Origin: Bacteroidota bacterium
Lineage (GTDB): Bacteria > Bacteroidota > Bacteroidia > Flavobacteriales > Flavobacteriaceae
Reading direction: 5' to 3'
NCBI GenBank assembly: GCA_023386255.1
Contig: JAEWKB010000198.1
Span: 1-8,572, forward strand
Length of the DNA stretch: 8,572 bases
The notes under the pieces are model-generated. The model was not told the DNA's origin. It did no database searches and saw only the letters and a program-made list of their open reading frames with translations. The translations under genes and the position numbers were made by a program. Position 1 is the first letter of the stretch, and each line of letters starts with the position of its first letter. Positions 1 to 5,446 of this stretch are shown piece after piece.

Positions 1-133
1 GTGCGGCAGTTCCCCTCTTGAGAGGGGTTAGGGGTGTGTTTTTAGCTTCTAAGCTGCTAAGCCCCTTAGCAACCGTGAGTCACGCTGAGCCTGTCGAAGC
101 GCCTTTGTATCTCAGGTCCTCAGAACCTCACTC
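1..133. repeat. Repeat-rich intergenic stretch (three short repeat types)
   Basis: Three repeat-like pieces lie in tandem here. First, a perfect hairpin CCCCTC-TTGA-GAGGGG (12-27) is followed by TTAGGGGTGTGTTTTTAG; read on the minus strand this gives the 'CCCCTAACCCCTCTC' style of intergenic repeat common in Bacteroidota. Second, positions 43-72 carry degenerate CTAAG/CTTAGC units. Third, positions 81-102 carry CACGCTGAGCCTGTCGAAGC, a motif I recognise as a recurrent intergenic element in this phylum, with a short CGCT/AGCG stem. The block lies just downstream of the minus-strand gene ending at 134, and the first hairpin could help end its transcript. Family recognition is from memory and copy number was not measured. 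Confidence 0.55.
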
Positions 134-760
134 TTAATTCCAATGTACATTATCAGGCATTTTGGCTTTGGCCAGCGTACGGCTGCTGAAAACCAGCACC
201 TGCACCAGCACCGCCACTACAATAAGCACCACCAGCTCCAGGTGAGAGAGTATATTGCCAAAACTGCTCATCTGCTTCACGCTGTCCATCTGCGTGCGCG
301 CCTCGCTCATCTGTATAGCCGAAAGGGTAGCCAGTATCCCGTCGGCCTCCTGTGCCGCCAACCGCACACCCTGTAAGTCGCCCGTAGCCGAACGTTTCGC
401 AATAGTGCCGCAAAGCACGGTAAAGCGGTTAAAGTTGTCGCTCTCGCTATCAGTAAGGCGTGTTTTGGCATACAGCGCGTTCAGGCGCTCCATATTGTTT
501 ACCTGTTGGGCAATAAGCGCGTGCCTGCCTGCCGGCGAAGCTGTGCCCTCGGCAGCCTCCTCAATTTGCTGCAGCGCCTGCGCATACTCAAAAATATAGC
601 CCTCAACCACCAGCCTGTCTTCATATATAGAGGCTACGGCCGTATTTATCTTTGCCGAATTATTGCGGGTGCCAAAGTTGGTAACCATCATAACACCCAT
701 AACAGCACACAGCAGCACCGCCGCCGTAAGCTTGCTTTTTATTGCTAATGCCCACATCAT
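134..760 (-). CDS. Chemoreceptor-like four-helix-bundle membrane protein, sensor part only
   Basis: A 208-residue protein starting at the ATG at 760, chosen because AGGAG lies 7 bases upstream (763-769 region); an in-frame ATG at 796 would add 12 residues without such a site. A short basic N-terminus (A-I-K-S-K) precedes transmembrane helix 1 (residues ~11-28). A ~140-residue helical, Glu/Gln/Ala-rich segment follows, then transmembrane helix 2 (~174-192) and a short polar tail. This is the layout of the four-helix-bundle ligand-binding domain of methyl-accepting chemotaxis proteins, with the bundle outside the membrane. No HAMP domain and no methyl-accepting signalling domain follows: the protein stops 16 residues after helix 2. 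It therefore cannot signal by the usual chemotaxis route on its own and may be a stand-alone membrane sensor or scaffold. GC-rich codon use matches the chromosomal backbone. The fold assignment is good; the function is unknown. Confidence 0.7.
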   Translation of the reverse strand: MMWALAIKSKLTAAVLLCAVMGVMMVTNFGTRNNSAKINTAVASIYEDRLVVEGYIFEYAQALQQIEEAAEGTASPAGRHALIAQQVNNMERLNALYAKTRLTDSESDNFNRFTVLCGTIAKRSATGDLQGVRLAAQEADGILATLSAIQMSEARTQMDSVKQMSSFGNILSHLELVVLIVVAVLVQVLVFSSRTLAKAKMPDNVHWN

Positions 761-850
761 TTTTTCTCCTGTATTAATTGCGTAACCATAACGCAATGCT
801 GAATTAACTATTACTTAGCAATTTAAGCAATTTTTTCTACATAGAAGAAG

Positions 851-958
851 AATTTTTTGGCAGCGAAACGCTCGGGCTGTTTCAGCAGACCATGTTCCCG
901 CTATCGCCTGTATCTGCCGCTATGCTGCGCGCGGCAGGATGCCGGCTCTATCGGGGCT
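851..958 (-). repeat. Hairpin intergenic repeat, copy A
   Basis: One of three related elements in the window (see 2547-2609 and 4411-4511). Aligned without gaps, its first 50 bases differ from the copy at 4411-4460 at only four positions (869, 872, 874, 889). The element continues as a conserved CCCGCT block, GTATC, a hairpin TGCCGC (915-920) / GCGGCA (931-936) with a 10-base loop, then GGATGCCGGC and TCGGGGCT. Read on the minus strand it begins AGCCCCGAT and GCCGGCATCC, a pattern I recognise as a recurring intergenic element of flavobacterial genomes. It lies between the divergent chemoreceptor-like gene and the cupin/SLATT cassette, and ends 122 bases before the cassette's first codon. Confidence 0.8.
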
Positions 959-1004
959 GGGGGGTGTATGTTATTTTGAGGAAGATGAAGGTATTGAATA
1001 TTTG

Positions 1005-1027
1005 TACCTGATTACATAAACCAGGTA
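1005..1027. promoter_or_regulatory. Inverted repeat upstream of the cupin/SLATT cassette
   Basis: TACCTG (1005-1010) and CAGGTA (1022-1027) form a perfect 6-bp inverted repeat separated by 11 AT-rich bases, followed by a TTTTTA run. It lies 54 bases before the cassette start. It could be an operator for a dimeric regulator, possibly the cupin protein itself, or a weak terminator that shields the cassette from upstream transcription. Six base pairs can arise by chance in DNA of this composition, so the call is tentative. Confidence 0.3.
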
Positions 1028-1059
1028 TTTTTACGCATGAAAATATAATTATGGTTTGA

Positions 1060-1067
1060 TATTTTTG
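1060..1067 (+). promoter_or_regulatory. Possible Bacteroidota -7 box for the cupin/SLATT cassette
   Basis: TATTTTTG matches the TAnnTTTG -7 consensus of Bacteroidota exactly. I find no TTG at the expected -33 spacing. If used, transcription would start only about 5-8 bases before the ATG at 1081, giving a very short leader. In AT-rich DNA such a match can be chance. Confidence 0.25.
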
Positions 1068-1080
1068 AGAAAAAATTATA

Positions 1081-1968
1081 ATGATACATAAACAGAATTT
1101 TAAAACGTATTTAGATTCAATCAACTGTTGTTACGAGAAGAGTTGTAGCGATAACCTCCCAAAACTCGATGATTTTCCTGATTCTCTGTTTTTAGAAGAT
1201 TATCTTGATATAATTAAACTAGAAGACTACTTAAACAAGGTAAAGAACATATATTTGAAATCTGTGATTAATAGAATGATTGGTGTTCAATTGATTCAGG
1301 AAGCTAGGAATAAAAGTGGATTTCTGGACATTAATAAGGCTTGGAAATTTATTTGTGAGTCAATTTTACTTCTTCCAAGCAATAATACAATTTCATCAAT
1401 TGGTTCTCAAGGATTTTTATCCATTCCATTATATAAATTTGATGCTAATTTGAAAGAATTTGATTTCCTTCGGCTTCATATTTGGGAAACATCTTTACAT
1501 AAATATATTAATAGCGACATTTCCGAAAAGTTTTCAATACATACACATGCTTTTGATACACATAGTTGGATAATTACGGGGAAAGTTATAAATGATAGAT
1601 ATATGGTAAGAAAATCTGATGAACCGACTAATAATGTTCAATTCAGAATAAATTATAATAAAACTCTAAACGAAGTTAATCAACATACTTCAACTGCAGC
1701 CACAGAAAACATATTCGTTAATACTCAACAAATAAGTCATGAAGTATATTTTAATGGAGGCGTCTACCGAATAAAAGCAGGAGATTATCACCGTTCAGGT
1801 ACTGAGGATGAATTATCTGCAACATTTTTTTCGTTTTCAGCTAAACATGGGATGGTTGATTCATCTTACGTAGTGGGGCCAAATACAGTTCGCGAATCCG
1901 AAATAAATAGAAAGATGCACATTGATCCAAAACCATTATTAATGTTAATTACTAAAAAGTTATCATGA
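1081..1968 (+). CDS. Cupin-like protein, upstream partner of a SLATT protein
   Basis: A 295-residue soluble protein with no signal peptide or membrane segment. The N-terminal ~115 residues look helical and have no motif I recognise. The C-terminal half carries both signatures of a cupin/cysteine-dioxygenase-like beta-barrel. The first is H154-T-H156-A-F-D159-T-H161 followed by S-W-I-I-T-G167, resembling cupin motif 1 (HxH...G). The second is Y-R-I-K-A-G234-D-Y-H237, resembling motif 2 with its third metal-binding His. H154, H156 and H237 could therefore hold a metal ion. The gene is strongly AT-rich, and its TGA overlaps the ATG of the next gene by 4 bp (ATGA, 1965-1968), so the two are probably translationally coupled. 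In a two-gene system with a membrane effector, this protein may sense or modify a small ligand, or hold the effector in check. That role is inference; the cupin assignment rests on motifs and may be remote. Confidence 0.65.
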   Translation: MIHKQNFKTYLDSINCCYEKSCSDNLPKLDDFPDSLFLEDYLDIIKLEDYLNKVKNIYLKSVINRMIGVQLIQEARNKSGFLDINKAWKFICESILLLPSNNTISSIGSQGFLSIPLYKFDANLKEFDFLRLHIWETSLHKYINSDISEKFSIHTHAFDTHSWIITGKVINDRYMVRKSDEPTNNVQFRINYNKTLNEVNQHTSTAATENIFVNTQQISHEVYFNGGVYRIKAGDYHRSGTEDELSATFFSFSAKHGMVDSSYVVGPNTVRESEINRKMHIDPKPLLMLITKKLS

Positions 1969-2498
1969 TGACCCAAGAACAAAGAAATTTATTATTGGAT
2001 TGGATGAGAAAGATTCATCAGCTTGAATATGCTCATGCATACGAGTCATTGAAATGGTCAAAAAGAGAAAAAATTATAGGCATATCTGCATTTATAATCT
2101 CTACTTTAATAGCTTGTTCATATAGATTTCCTCATCTTAAGCCTGAAGTTTTTGAAAAAATCCCTTATGTATGTAGACATGATTTCATTATTCCTTTAGC
2201 ATCTACAATCTTAGCAATACTAACTGGTTTACATACATTTTTAAAACCGGGAGAAAAATCAGAAAATCATAGGAAATCCGGATTAGCATATGAAAAATTG
2301 AGACATAAAATTGAACCTAACTTTTTTAGACATTTTACCCAATGGGAAATTGAACAACAAATCGAAAGTATTAGGAAAGAATGGGAGAAGATGGACAATA
2401 CATATGTCTCACCCAAAAATTTTCAGATGGGAAAAAGTAGAGTTAAATCACTTGGAAAGTATCCTGAAGAACTTGGTTTTCTTCCAAACAGGAATTAG
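1965..2498 (+). CDS. SLATT-domain two-transmembrane protein, putative membrane-damaging effector
   Basis: A 177-residue protein; the ATG at 1965 overlaps the upstream stop, and a second in-frame ATG follows at 1968. A charged N-terminal helix (residues 1-35) leads to transmembrane helix 1 (~36-53, I-I-G-I-S-A-F-I-I-S). A short loop follows, then transmembrane helix 2 (~74-93) and a long charged helix that begins K-S-E-N-H-R-K-S-G-L-A-Y-E-K-L-R (98-113). This order, with the post-TM2 'H+..a..Y..L+' pattern, is typical of SLATT (SMODS and SLOG-associated 2TM effector) domains. SLATT proteins are predicted to form pores or disrupt the membrane when a nucleotide-sensing or other partner is triggered, killing an infected cell. 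The gene shares the AT-rich composition of its upstream partner, and no other gene belongs to the operon. The domain call is good; immune function is inferred from family and context. Confidence 0.75.
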   Translation: MMTQEQRNLLLDWMRKIHQLEYAHAYESLKWSKREKIIGISAFIISTLIACSYRFPHLKPEVFEKIPYVCRHDFIIPLASTILAILTGLHTFLKPGEKSENHRKSGLAYEKLRHKIEPNFFRHFTQWEIEQQIESIRKEWEKMDNTYVSPKNFQMGKSRVKSLGKYPEELGFLPNRN

Positions 2499-2546
2499 AC
2501 ATTTTTATTATTAAACAATTGTACCATTAATTTCACCTACCACCCA

Positions 2547-2609
2547 TAGCCCCGATGGAAGCGGCATCCTGCTGTGAGGTACGAGCAGCAGATACAGCGT
2601 ACAGCGGGT
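2547..2609 (+). repeat. Hairpin intergenic repeat, copy B (inverted, short)
   Basis: Opposite in orientation to copies A and C. It reads ATAGCCCCGAT, then GAAGCGGCATCC, then a hairpin TGCTGT (2570-2575) / GCAGCA (2585-2590), then GATACAGCG and ACAGCGGG. The ~50-base outer arm shared by copies A and C (GTTCCCG outward to AATTTTTTGG) is absent; unrelated sequence follows after 2609. It lies 48 bases after the SLATT stop codon and so closes the first AT-rich cassette on the right. It may also act in transcript ending or 3'-end protection for that operon. Confidence 0.7.
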
Positions 2610-2630
2610 GCGGCGTGTAGCAATAAGCGC

Positions 2631-2648
2631 TTAGCCGGCGGCTGCTAA
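2631..2648. repeat. Short inverted repeat TTAGC/GCTAA
   Basis: TTAGC (2631-2635) and GCTAA (2644-2648) flank a GC-rich 8-base centre just before the small membrane protein gene. It could be a small hairpin in that gene's leader or part of the neighbouring repeat's remains. Five base pairs alone are weak evidence. Confidence 0.25.
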
Positions 2649-2684
2649 ATAATTTGTATATTGCATAAAACCAACCCACACCTT

Positions 2685-2873
2685 ATGGAACAATATACTA
2701 CTACAACTACCGTCGACTCAACGTTTTTTGAAACGTTCCTTACGCTGCTTCCGCTGCTGATTTTACTTAGTGTTGCAATACCTGTAGTCTATGCAGTAAT
2801 AAAGCTGTTTAAAGCTATAATACGCTACCTCGATGCCAAGACAGAATATTACAAGAGAGCAGGAAGGACATGA
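2685..2873 (+). CDS. Small single-pass membrane protein, unknown function
   Basis: A 62-residue protein. I chose the ATG at 2685 rather than the in-frame TTG at 2661 because it gives a normal start and the extra eight residues are unremarkable. An N-terminal polar stretch contains a run of five Thr (residues 5-9). A single long hydrophobic segment (~18-42, rich in Leu/Ile/Val) follows, then a basic C-terminus (Y-Y-K-R-A-G-R-T). Such small one-helix proteins of Bacteroidota often go unannotated; I recognise no family. A clear hairpin terminator follows immediately (2881-2903), which supports a real transcription unit. Composition fits the backbone better than the AT-rich cassette upstream, from which it is separated by repeat copy B. 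It is most likely an independent gene, with no evidence of a link to the SLATT operon. Confidence 0.55.
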   Translation: MEQYTTTTTVDSTFFETFLTLLPLLILLSVAIPVVYAVIKLFKAIIRYLDAKTEYYKRAGRT

Positions 2874-2880
2874 AACAAAA

Positions 2881-2903
2881 AAGCCCGCACAATGTGCAGG
2901 CTT
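2881..2903. terminator. Bidirectional terminator between convergent genes
   Basis: AAGCC-c-GCAC (2881-2890), loop AAT, GTGC-a-GGCTT (2894-2903): a nine-pair stem with one C/A mismatch. It is flanked by TTTCGTTTT on the plus side and, read on the minus strand, by CTTTTTTGTTTC. It lies between the plus-strand small membrane protein gene and the minus-strand exported protein gene and can serve as a rho-independent terminator for both. Confidence 0.85.
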
Positions 2904-2927
2904 TCGTTTTATATGCTGTAGCGGTAA

Positions 2928-3641
2928 TTACAATTTCTTAGCGCTTTTGTCTATTATTTTAGTAAGCCTTTTTTCAAGGTCGCCCATAAGTTCGTTAAGC
3001 GCGCTTTCGCACATAGGCAATACTTTTTCGGGCTTCATTACAGGCACGCCGCCTACCATAACACCGGTTTTCTTAGAGTTCTCACCTTCGGTAATAGAGA
3101 ATACTTTTTCGCCTTTTTTGTTGTAAAGGGCAATGTTGGTAGTAACGCGCATTTTGGTAGTGGCAGTACCGCCCACGCCAAAGCCTTTTTGCATGGCAAA
3201 GTCAATGTACACAAACATAACACCGTCAGCCTCCGGGAACATCTTCACCATAGCCTTCTCGTTCTCTTTGCCCCAGTTATGGTTTATAGCCTTGTAACCG
3301 TCATACGCTACATAGCTGGCATTGTTAGTGCCGGGCTTATAGTCAGGTTGGTAAGCCTGGTATTCAGCTTTACCGGTAACTTCGCTTTCAGGCATCAGCT
3401 CAAAAGGGAATTTCTTGGCATACTCGTTAAAAAACTTGTCGTGGTACTGCTGTACAAGAGGGCGCAGGTTAAAGCTCTGGTCATTGGCCAGGTCCGAAAT
3501 AATAGCTGCGCCGCCCATGCCTACATCGTCAAGGTTCACAAGCCTGTCGGCATAAAAAGTAACCACTGCCACTTTTTTCTTTTGTGCAAACCCAGGAAGG
3601 GCAAGTACCAGCACCGCAAGCAACATTGTAATCTTCTTCAT
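2928..3641 (-). CDS. Exported protein of unknown function
   Basis: A 237-residue protein with a clear Sec signal peptide: M-K-K-I-T, a hydrophobic core to about residue 16, and a likely cut after G-F-A-Q (residue 20). No lipobox Cys is present, so the product is probably periplasmic. The mature part opens K-K-K-V-A-V-V-T-F, a beta-strand start also seen in families of periplasmic proteins with a CsgG/TolB-like alpha/beta fold. It also has Gly-rich stretches (G-M-G-G, G-F-G-V-G-G, V-M-V-G-G-V-P) and a lysine-rich amphipathic C-terminus. I cannot assign a family with confidence; a conserved Bacteroidota exported protein is the best description. It has its own promoter (3675-3704) and terminator, so it is a single-gene unit with backbone-like composition. 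Confidence 0.8.
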   Translation of the reverse strand: MKKITMLLAVLVLALPGFAQKKKVAVVTFYADRLVNLDDVGMGGAAIISDLANDQSFNLRPLVQQYHDKFFNEYAKKFPFELMPESEVTGKAEYQAYQPDYKPGTNNASYVAYDGYKAINHNWGKENEKAMVKMFPEADGVMFVYIDFAMQKGFGVGGTATTKMRVTTNIALYNKKGEKVFSITEGENSKKTGVMVGGVPVMKPEKVLPMCESALNELMGDLEKRLTKIIDKSAKKL

Positions 3642-3674
3642 AAGTAACTGAAATTTAAAAGTTTAATTCGGCGG

Positions 3675-3704
3675 CAAAGAAAGTGGTTAACTTTTAATTG
3701 GCAA
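3675..3704 (-). promoter_or_regulatory. Bacteroidota-type promoter for the exported protein gene
   Basis: Read on the minus strand: TTG (3704-3702), 19 bases, then TTTCTTTG (3682-3675). This matches the -33 TTG / -7 TAnnTTTG promoter of Bacteroidota with one mismatch and ideal spacing. Transcription would start near 3668-3670, about 28 bases before the ATG at 3641. Confidence 0.6.
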
Positions 3705-3770
3705 GAGTATTTTAGTTAAAGTTTCGGCCGCAACAATGTTAAACCCGCCGAACCCCCGCCACATAAGGCG

Positions 3771-4331
3771 CTACTTCAGGAATTCATCGGTAAAATGGCC
3801 GCGTGCTTTCTCCTGGGCAAACTTCTCAGCATTATAGGTAGCCGAATTACCCCGCGGTATAGACAGCGACTTCCAGCCAGTATCGGCCATCATCTTGCCT
3901 ATGAAAACAATCTGCCCAATGTGGTACGGGTAGTGGGCCAGCTGCCGGTTTATGGCCTCCATAACCGTGTGCCCCTGGTTGCGAATGTATATTATTTTGC
4001 CCAAGTCGGCCTCTGTGAGCGGACGCAGCGCCGTGAATAGGCAGTCCCACCCGGCGTTCCATTTTTGCAGGAGCTCCTCGCGGTTATTTATATCGTTCTC
4101 GAACTCCGCATCGCGGTTGCGCCAGTCCTTCTCGCCATCGGTAGTGAGGAAGTCTGTCCACCGCGAAAGCATGTTGCCCCACAGGTGCTTTACAATCACG
4201 GCAATGCTGTTGCTCTCGGCGTTGTATTGCCAAAAAAGCTGCTCATCGGTAAGCTGCTCAAAGGTTTTATCGCCCAGCATTTTGTAGTATTCAAATTGCT
4301 TCAGGGCGCTCTCAAGATAGTTGGTGTCCAT
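3771..4331 (-). CDS. DinB-like / DUF1572 family protein
   Basis: A 186-residue soluble protein with the DinB/YfiT-like four-helix layout. It opens with an N-terminal helix (Y-L-E-S-A-L-K-Q-F), followed by V-I-V-K-H49-L-W-G-N-M. Near the C-terminal third comes R-Q-L-A-H133-Y-P-Y-H137-I-G-Q. The three histidines H49, H133 and H137 occupy the usual metal-binding positions of the superfamily. Length and the ending S-I-P-R-G-N-S fit the DUF1572 subgroup of Bacteroidota and Firmicutes. Related proteins include thiol-dependent transferases (for example bacillithiol transferases), but this one's substrate cannot be told from sequence. It is a single gene of backbone composition, transcribed away from repeat copy C and the second AT-rich cassette. 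Confidence 0.85.
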   Translation of the reverse strand: MDTNYLESALKQFEYYKMLGDKTFEQLTDEQLFWQYNAESNSIAVIVKHLWGNMLSRWTDFLTTDGEKDWRNRDAEFENDINNREELLQKWNAGWDCLFTALRPLTEADLGKIIYIRNQGHTVMEAINRQLAHYPYHIGQIVFIGKMMADTGWKSLSIPRGNSATYNAEKFAQEKARGHFTDEFLK

Positions 4332-4363
4332 AGCTTTACAAATTTTAAAACTACTGCAAGGTA

Positions 4364-4394
4364 CAAATCGCCGGGCAAAAAATAATAGTTACAA
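4364..4394 (-). promoter_or_regulatory. Weak candidate promoter for the DinB-like gene
   Basis: On the minus strand, TTG (4394-4392), 20 bases, then GCGATTTG (4371-4364). The spacing and the TTTG half fit the Bacteroidota consensus, but the TA half of the -7 box is missing. It is placed 33 bases before the ATG at 4331. Confidence 0.3.
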
Positions 4395-4410
4395 TGTAGG
4401 AAACCTTAAC

Positions 4411-4511
4411 AATTTTTTGGCAGCGAAAGGCACAGGCTGTTTCAGCAGGCCATGTTCCCGCTTTGCGCTATATCCCTCCGCTGCGCTGCGGGGATGCCGC
4501 TTCAATCGGGG
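4411..4511 (-). repeat. Hairpin intergenic repeat, copy C
   Basis: Same orientation as copy A and nearly identical to it over the first 50 bases (46 of 50 by eye). It continues with GTTCCCGCT, TATC, a hairpin CCGC (4478-4481) / GCGG (4488-4491) that can extend outward through ATCC/GGAT, then GGATGCCGCTT and ATCGGGGG. The central stem differs in sequence from copies A and B but keeps its pairing. It sits between the divergent DinB-like gene and the AbiTii/SIR2 cassette and ends 59 bases before the AbiTii start codon. This is the same relative placement as copy A before the cupin/SLATT cassette. Confidence 0.8.
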
Positions 4512-4517
4512 GTCAAA

Positions 4518-4551
4518 TTGTTAATTTTATAAATATATTATTTTATCTTAG
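4518..4551 (+). promoter_or_regulatory. Candidate promoter for the AbiTii/SIR2 operon
   Basis: TTG (4518-4520), 23 bases, then TATCTTAG (4544-4551), one mismatch from the TAnnTTTG -7 box. The spacing is at the long end of the usual range. The position just after repeat copy C and about 20 bases before the ATG fits an operon promoter. The surrounding DNA is very AT-rich, which makes chance matches likely. Confidence 0.35.
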
Positions 4552-4570
4552 CATTTAATAAAATTAAATT

Positions 4571-5440
4571 ATGATTAAAGATTTAATACAAGATTTAACT
4601 TTCGACAAAATTACACTTACTCAAGCTCTGACTAGAGCTAAATTAATTGCATATAAAATTAAGAATGATAATTTTAAAGAATGGATTGAACTGGAATTAG
4701 GAGGCTATATTAATAAAGAGCTGCCGAAATACAGGGTAATTAATTGTGATGTATTCGCAGAAGTTATTGATCCATTTAGAGGTAAATATACAATTCCATT
4801 TGACGTGACAAATGTAGATAAAGATTTAACTGAAAACTCATTTTACAAAATGAATGTGACACAAAGTGTAGGAACAATGGAAAGTGGATTGGAAAAAGAT
4901 GGCGAATCTCAATATGGGTATGAATTTTTACCGCAACAACTTGTACAATTGCTTAGATCAATGACATCTGACGGAGATTCAATTACTGCTGTTAAAAGAA
5001 GAATTCAGTTCAGCGAGATTAGGCATATACTTAGTATTACTAAGCAAAAGCTATTAGATATATTACTTCAATTAAATGATGCTTTCCCTCATCTAGAGAA
5101 TGACTTTGTAACTGATATTAATAGCATTGATAAAGCACAGACTATAATTAATCATAATATCTATGGTAATTATTCAAATTCTAATATTGGTATTGGTCAA
5201 AATGTTTCACAGAGCATTAACAATGAAAATAAAATAGAAGAATTAGTAAAAGAGCTAAGTTCTATGGGTGTTGAGGATGAAGATATAGCTGAAATAAGAA
5301 CGATAATTCAAAATAAAAATAAAGAGTCTATTCCTAAACAAGTTATGAATTGGCTTGGAAAGTTGTCAACAAAGGTTATTGAAAAAGGTATAGAATTAAA
5401 TATACCATTAATTTTAGAGAGATTACAGGAATTTATCTAA
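4571..5440 (+). CDS. AbiTii-domain protein, first gene of a putative defence pair
   Basis: A 289-residue soluble protein. Residues ~1-80 match the AbiTii domain known from abortive-infection proteins: L-T-Q-A-L-T-R-A-K-L-I-A-Y-K-I (16-30), then W-I-E-L-E-L-G-G-Y (38-46) and L-P-K-Y-R (51-55). A mixed central part follows (80-185). Around 197-215 is a short polar repeat-like segment, G-N-Y-S-N-S-N-I-G-I-G-Q-N-V-S-Q-S. The C-terminal ~70 residues are helical and end with an amphipathic stretch (W-L-G-K-L ... L-E-R-L-Q-E-F-I) that could mediate membrane or partner contact. The gene is strongly AT-rich, preceded by an A-rich ribosome binding region, and lies 6 bp before the SIR2-like gene, so the two form an operon. 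AbiTii is linked to phage-exclusion systems, but its biochemical role is unknown; here it may sense infection for, or regulate, the SIR2 partner. The domain call is firm; the role is inference. Confidence 0.8.
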   Translation: MIKDLIQDLTFDKITLTQALTRAKLIAYKIKNDNFKEWIELELGGYINKELPKYRVINCDVFAEVIDPFRGKYTIPFDVTNVDKDLTENSFYKMNVTQSVGTMESGLEKDGESQYGYEFLPQQLVQLLRSMTSDGDSITAVKRRIQFSEIRHILSITKQKLLDILLQLNDAFPHLENDFVTDINSIDKAQTIINHNIYGNYSNSNIGIGQNVSQSINNENKIEELVKELSSMGVEDEDIAEIRTIIQNKNKESIPKQVMNWLGKLSTKVIEKGIELNIPLILERLQEFI

Positions 5441-5446
5441 AATTAT

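Noticed and set aside
760..796. Upstream start at 796 for the chemoreceptor-like protein
   Set aside because: The ATG at 760 has an AGGAG at good distance and gives the usual short basic N-terminus before the first membrane helix; the 12-residue extension does not resemble a typical family N-terminus.
2311..2514. Second plus-strand frame overlapping the end of the SLATT gene
   Set aside because: It is a frame-shifted shadow of the SLATT C-terminus with no start context and no recognisable protein features.
2617..2650. Possible tRNA-like fold near the small membrane protein gene
   Set aside because: There is a short stem but no T-loop, anticodon arm or acceptor pairing.
3189..3647. Plus-strand open frame of 152 codons opposite the exported protein gene
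   Set aside because: The opposite strand carries a signal peptide, a promoter and a terminator in the right places; this frame has none of these.
851..4511. CRISPR array or composite transposon formed by the three repeats
   Set aside because: Only three copies, thousands of bases apart and in mixed orientation, with no regular spacers, no transposase gene and no visible target-site duplications.
4321..4524. Plus-strand open frame running through repeat copy C
   Set aside because: It crosses the DinB-like gene's upstream region and the hairpin repeat, which explain the sequence without a protein.
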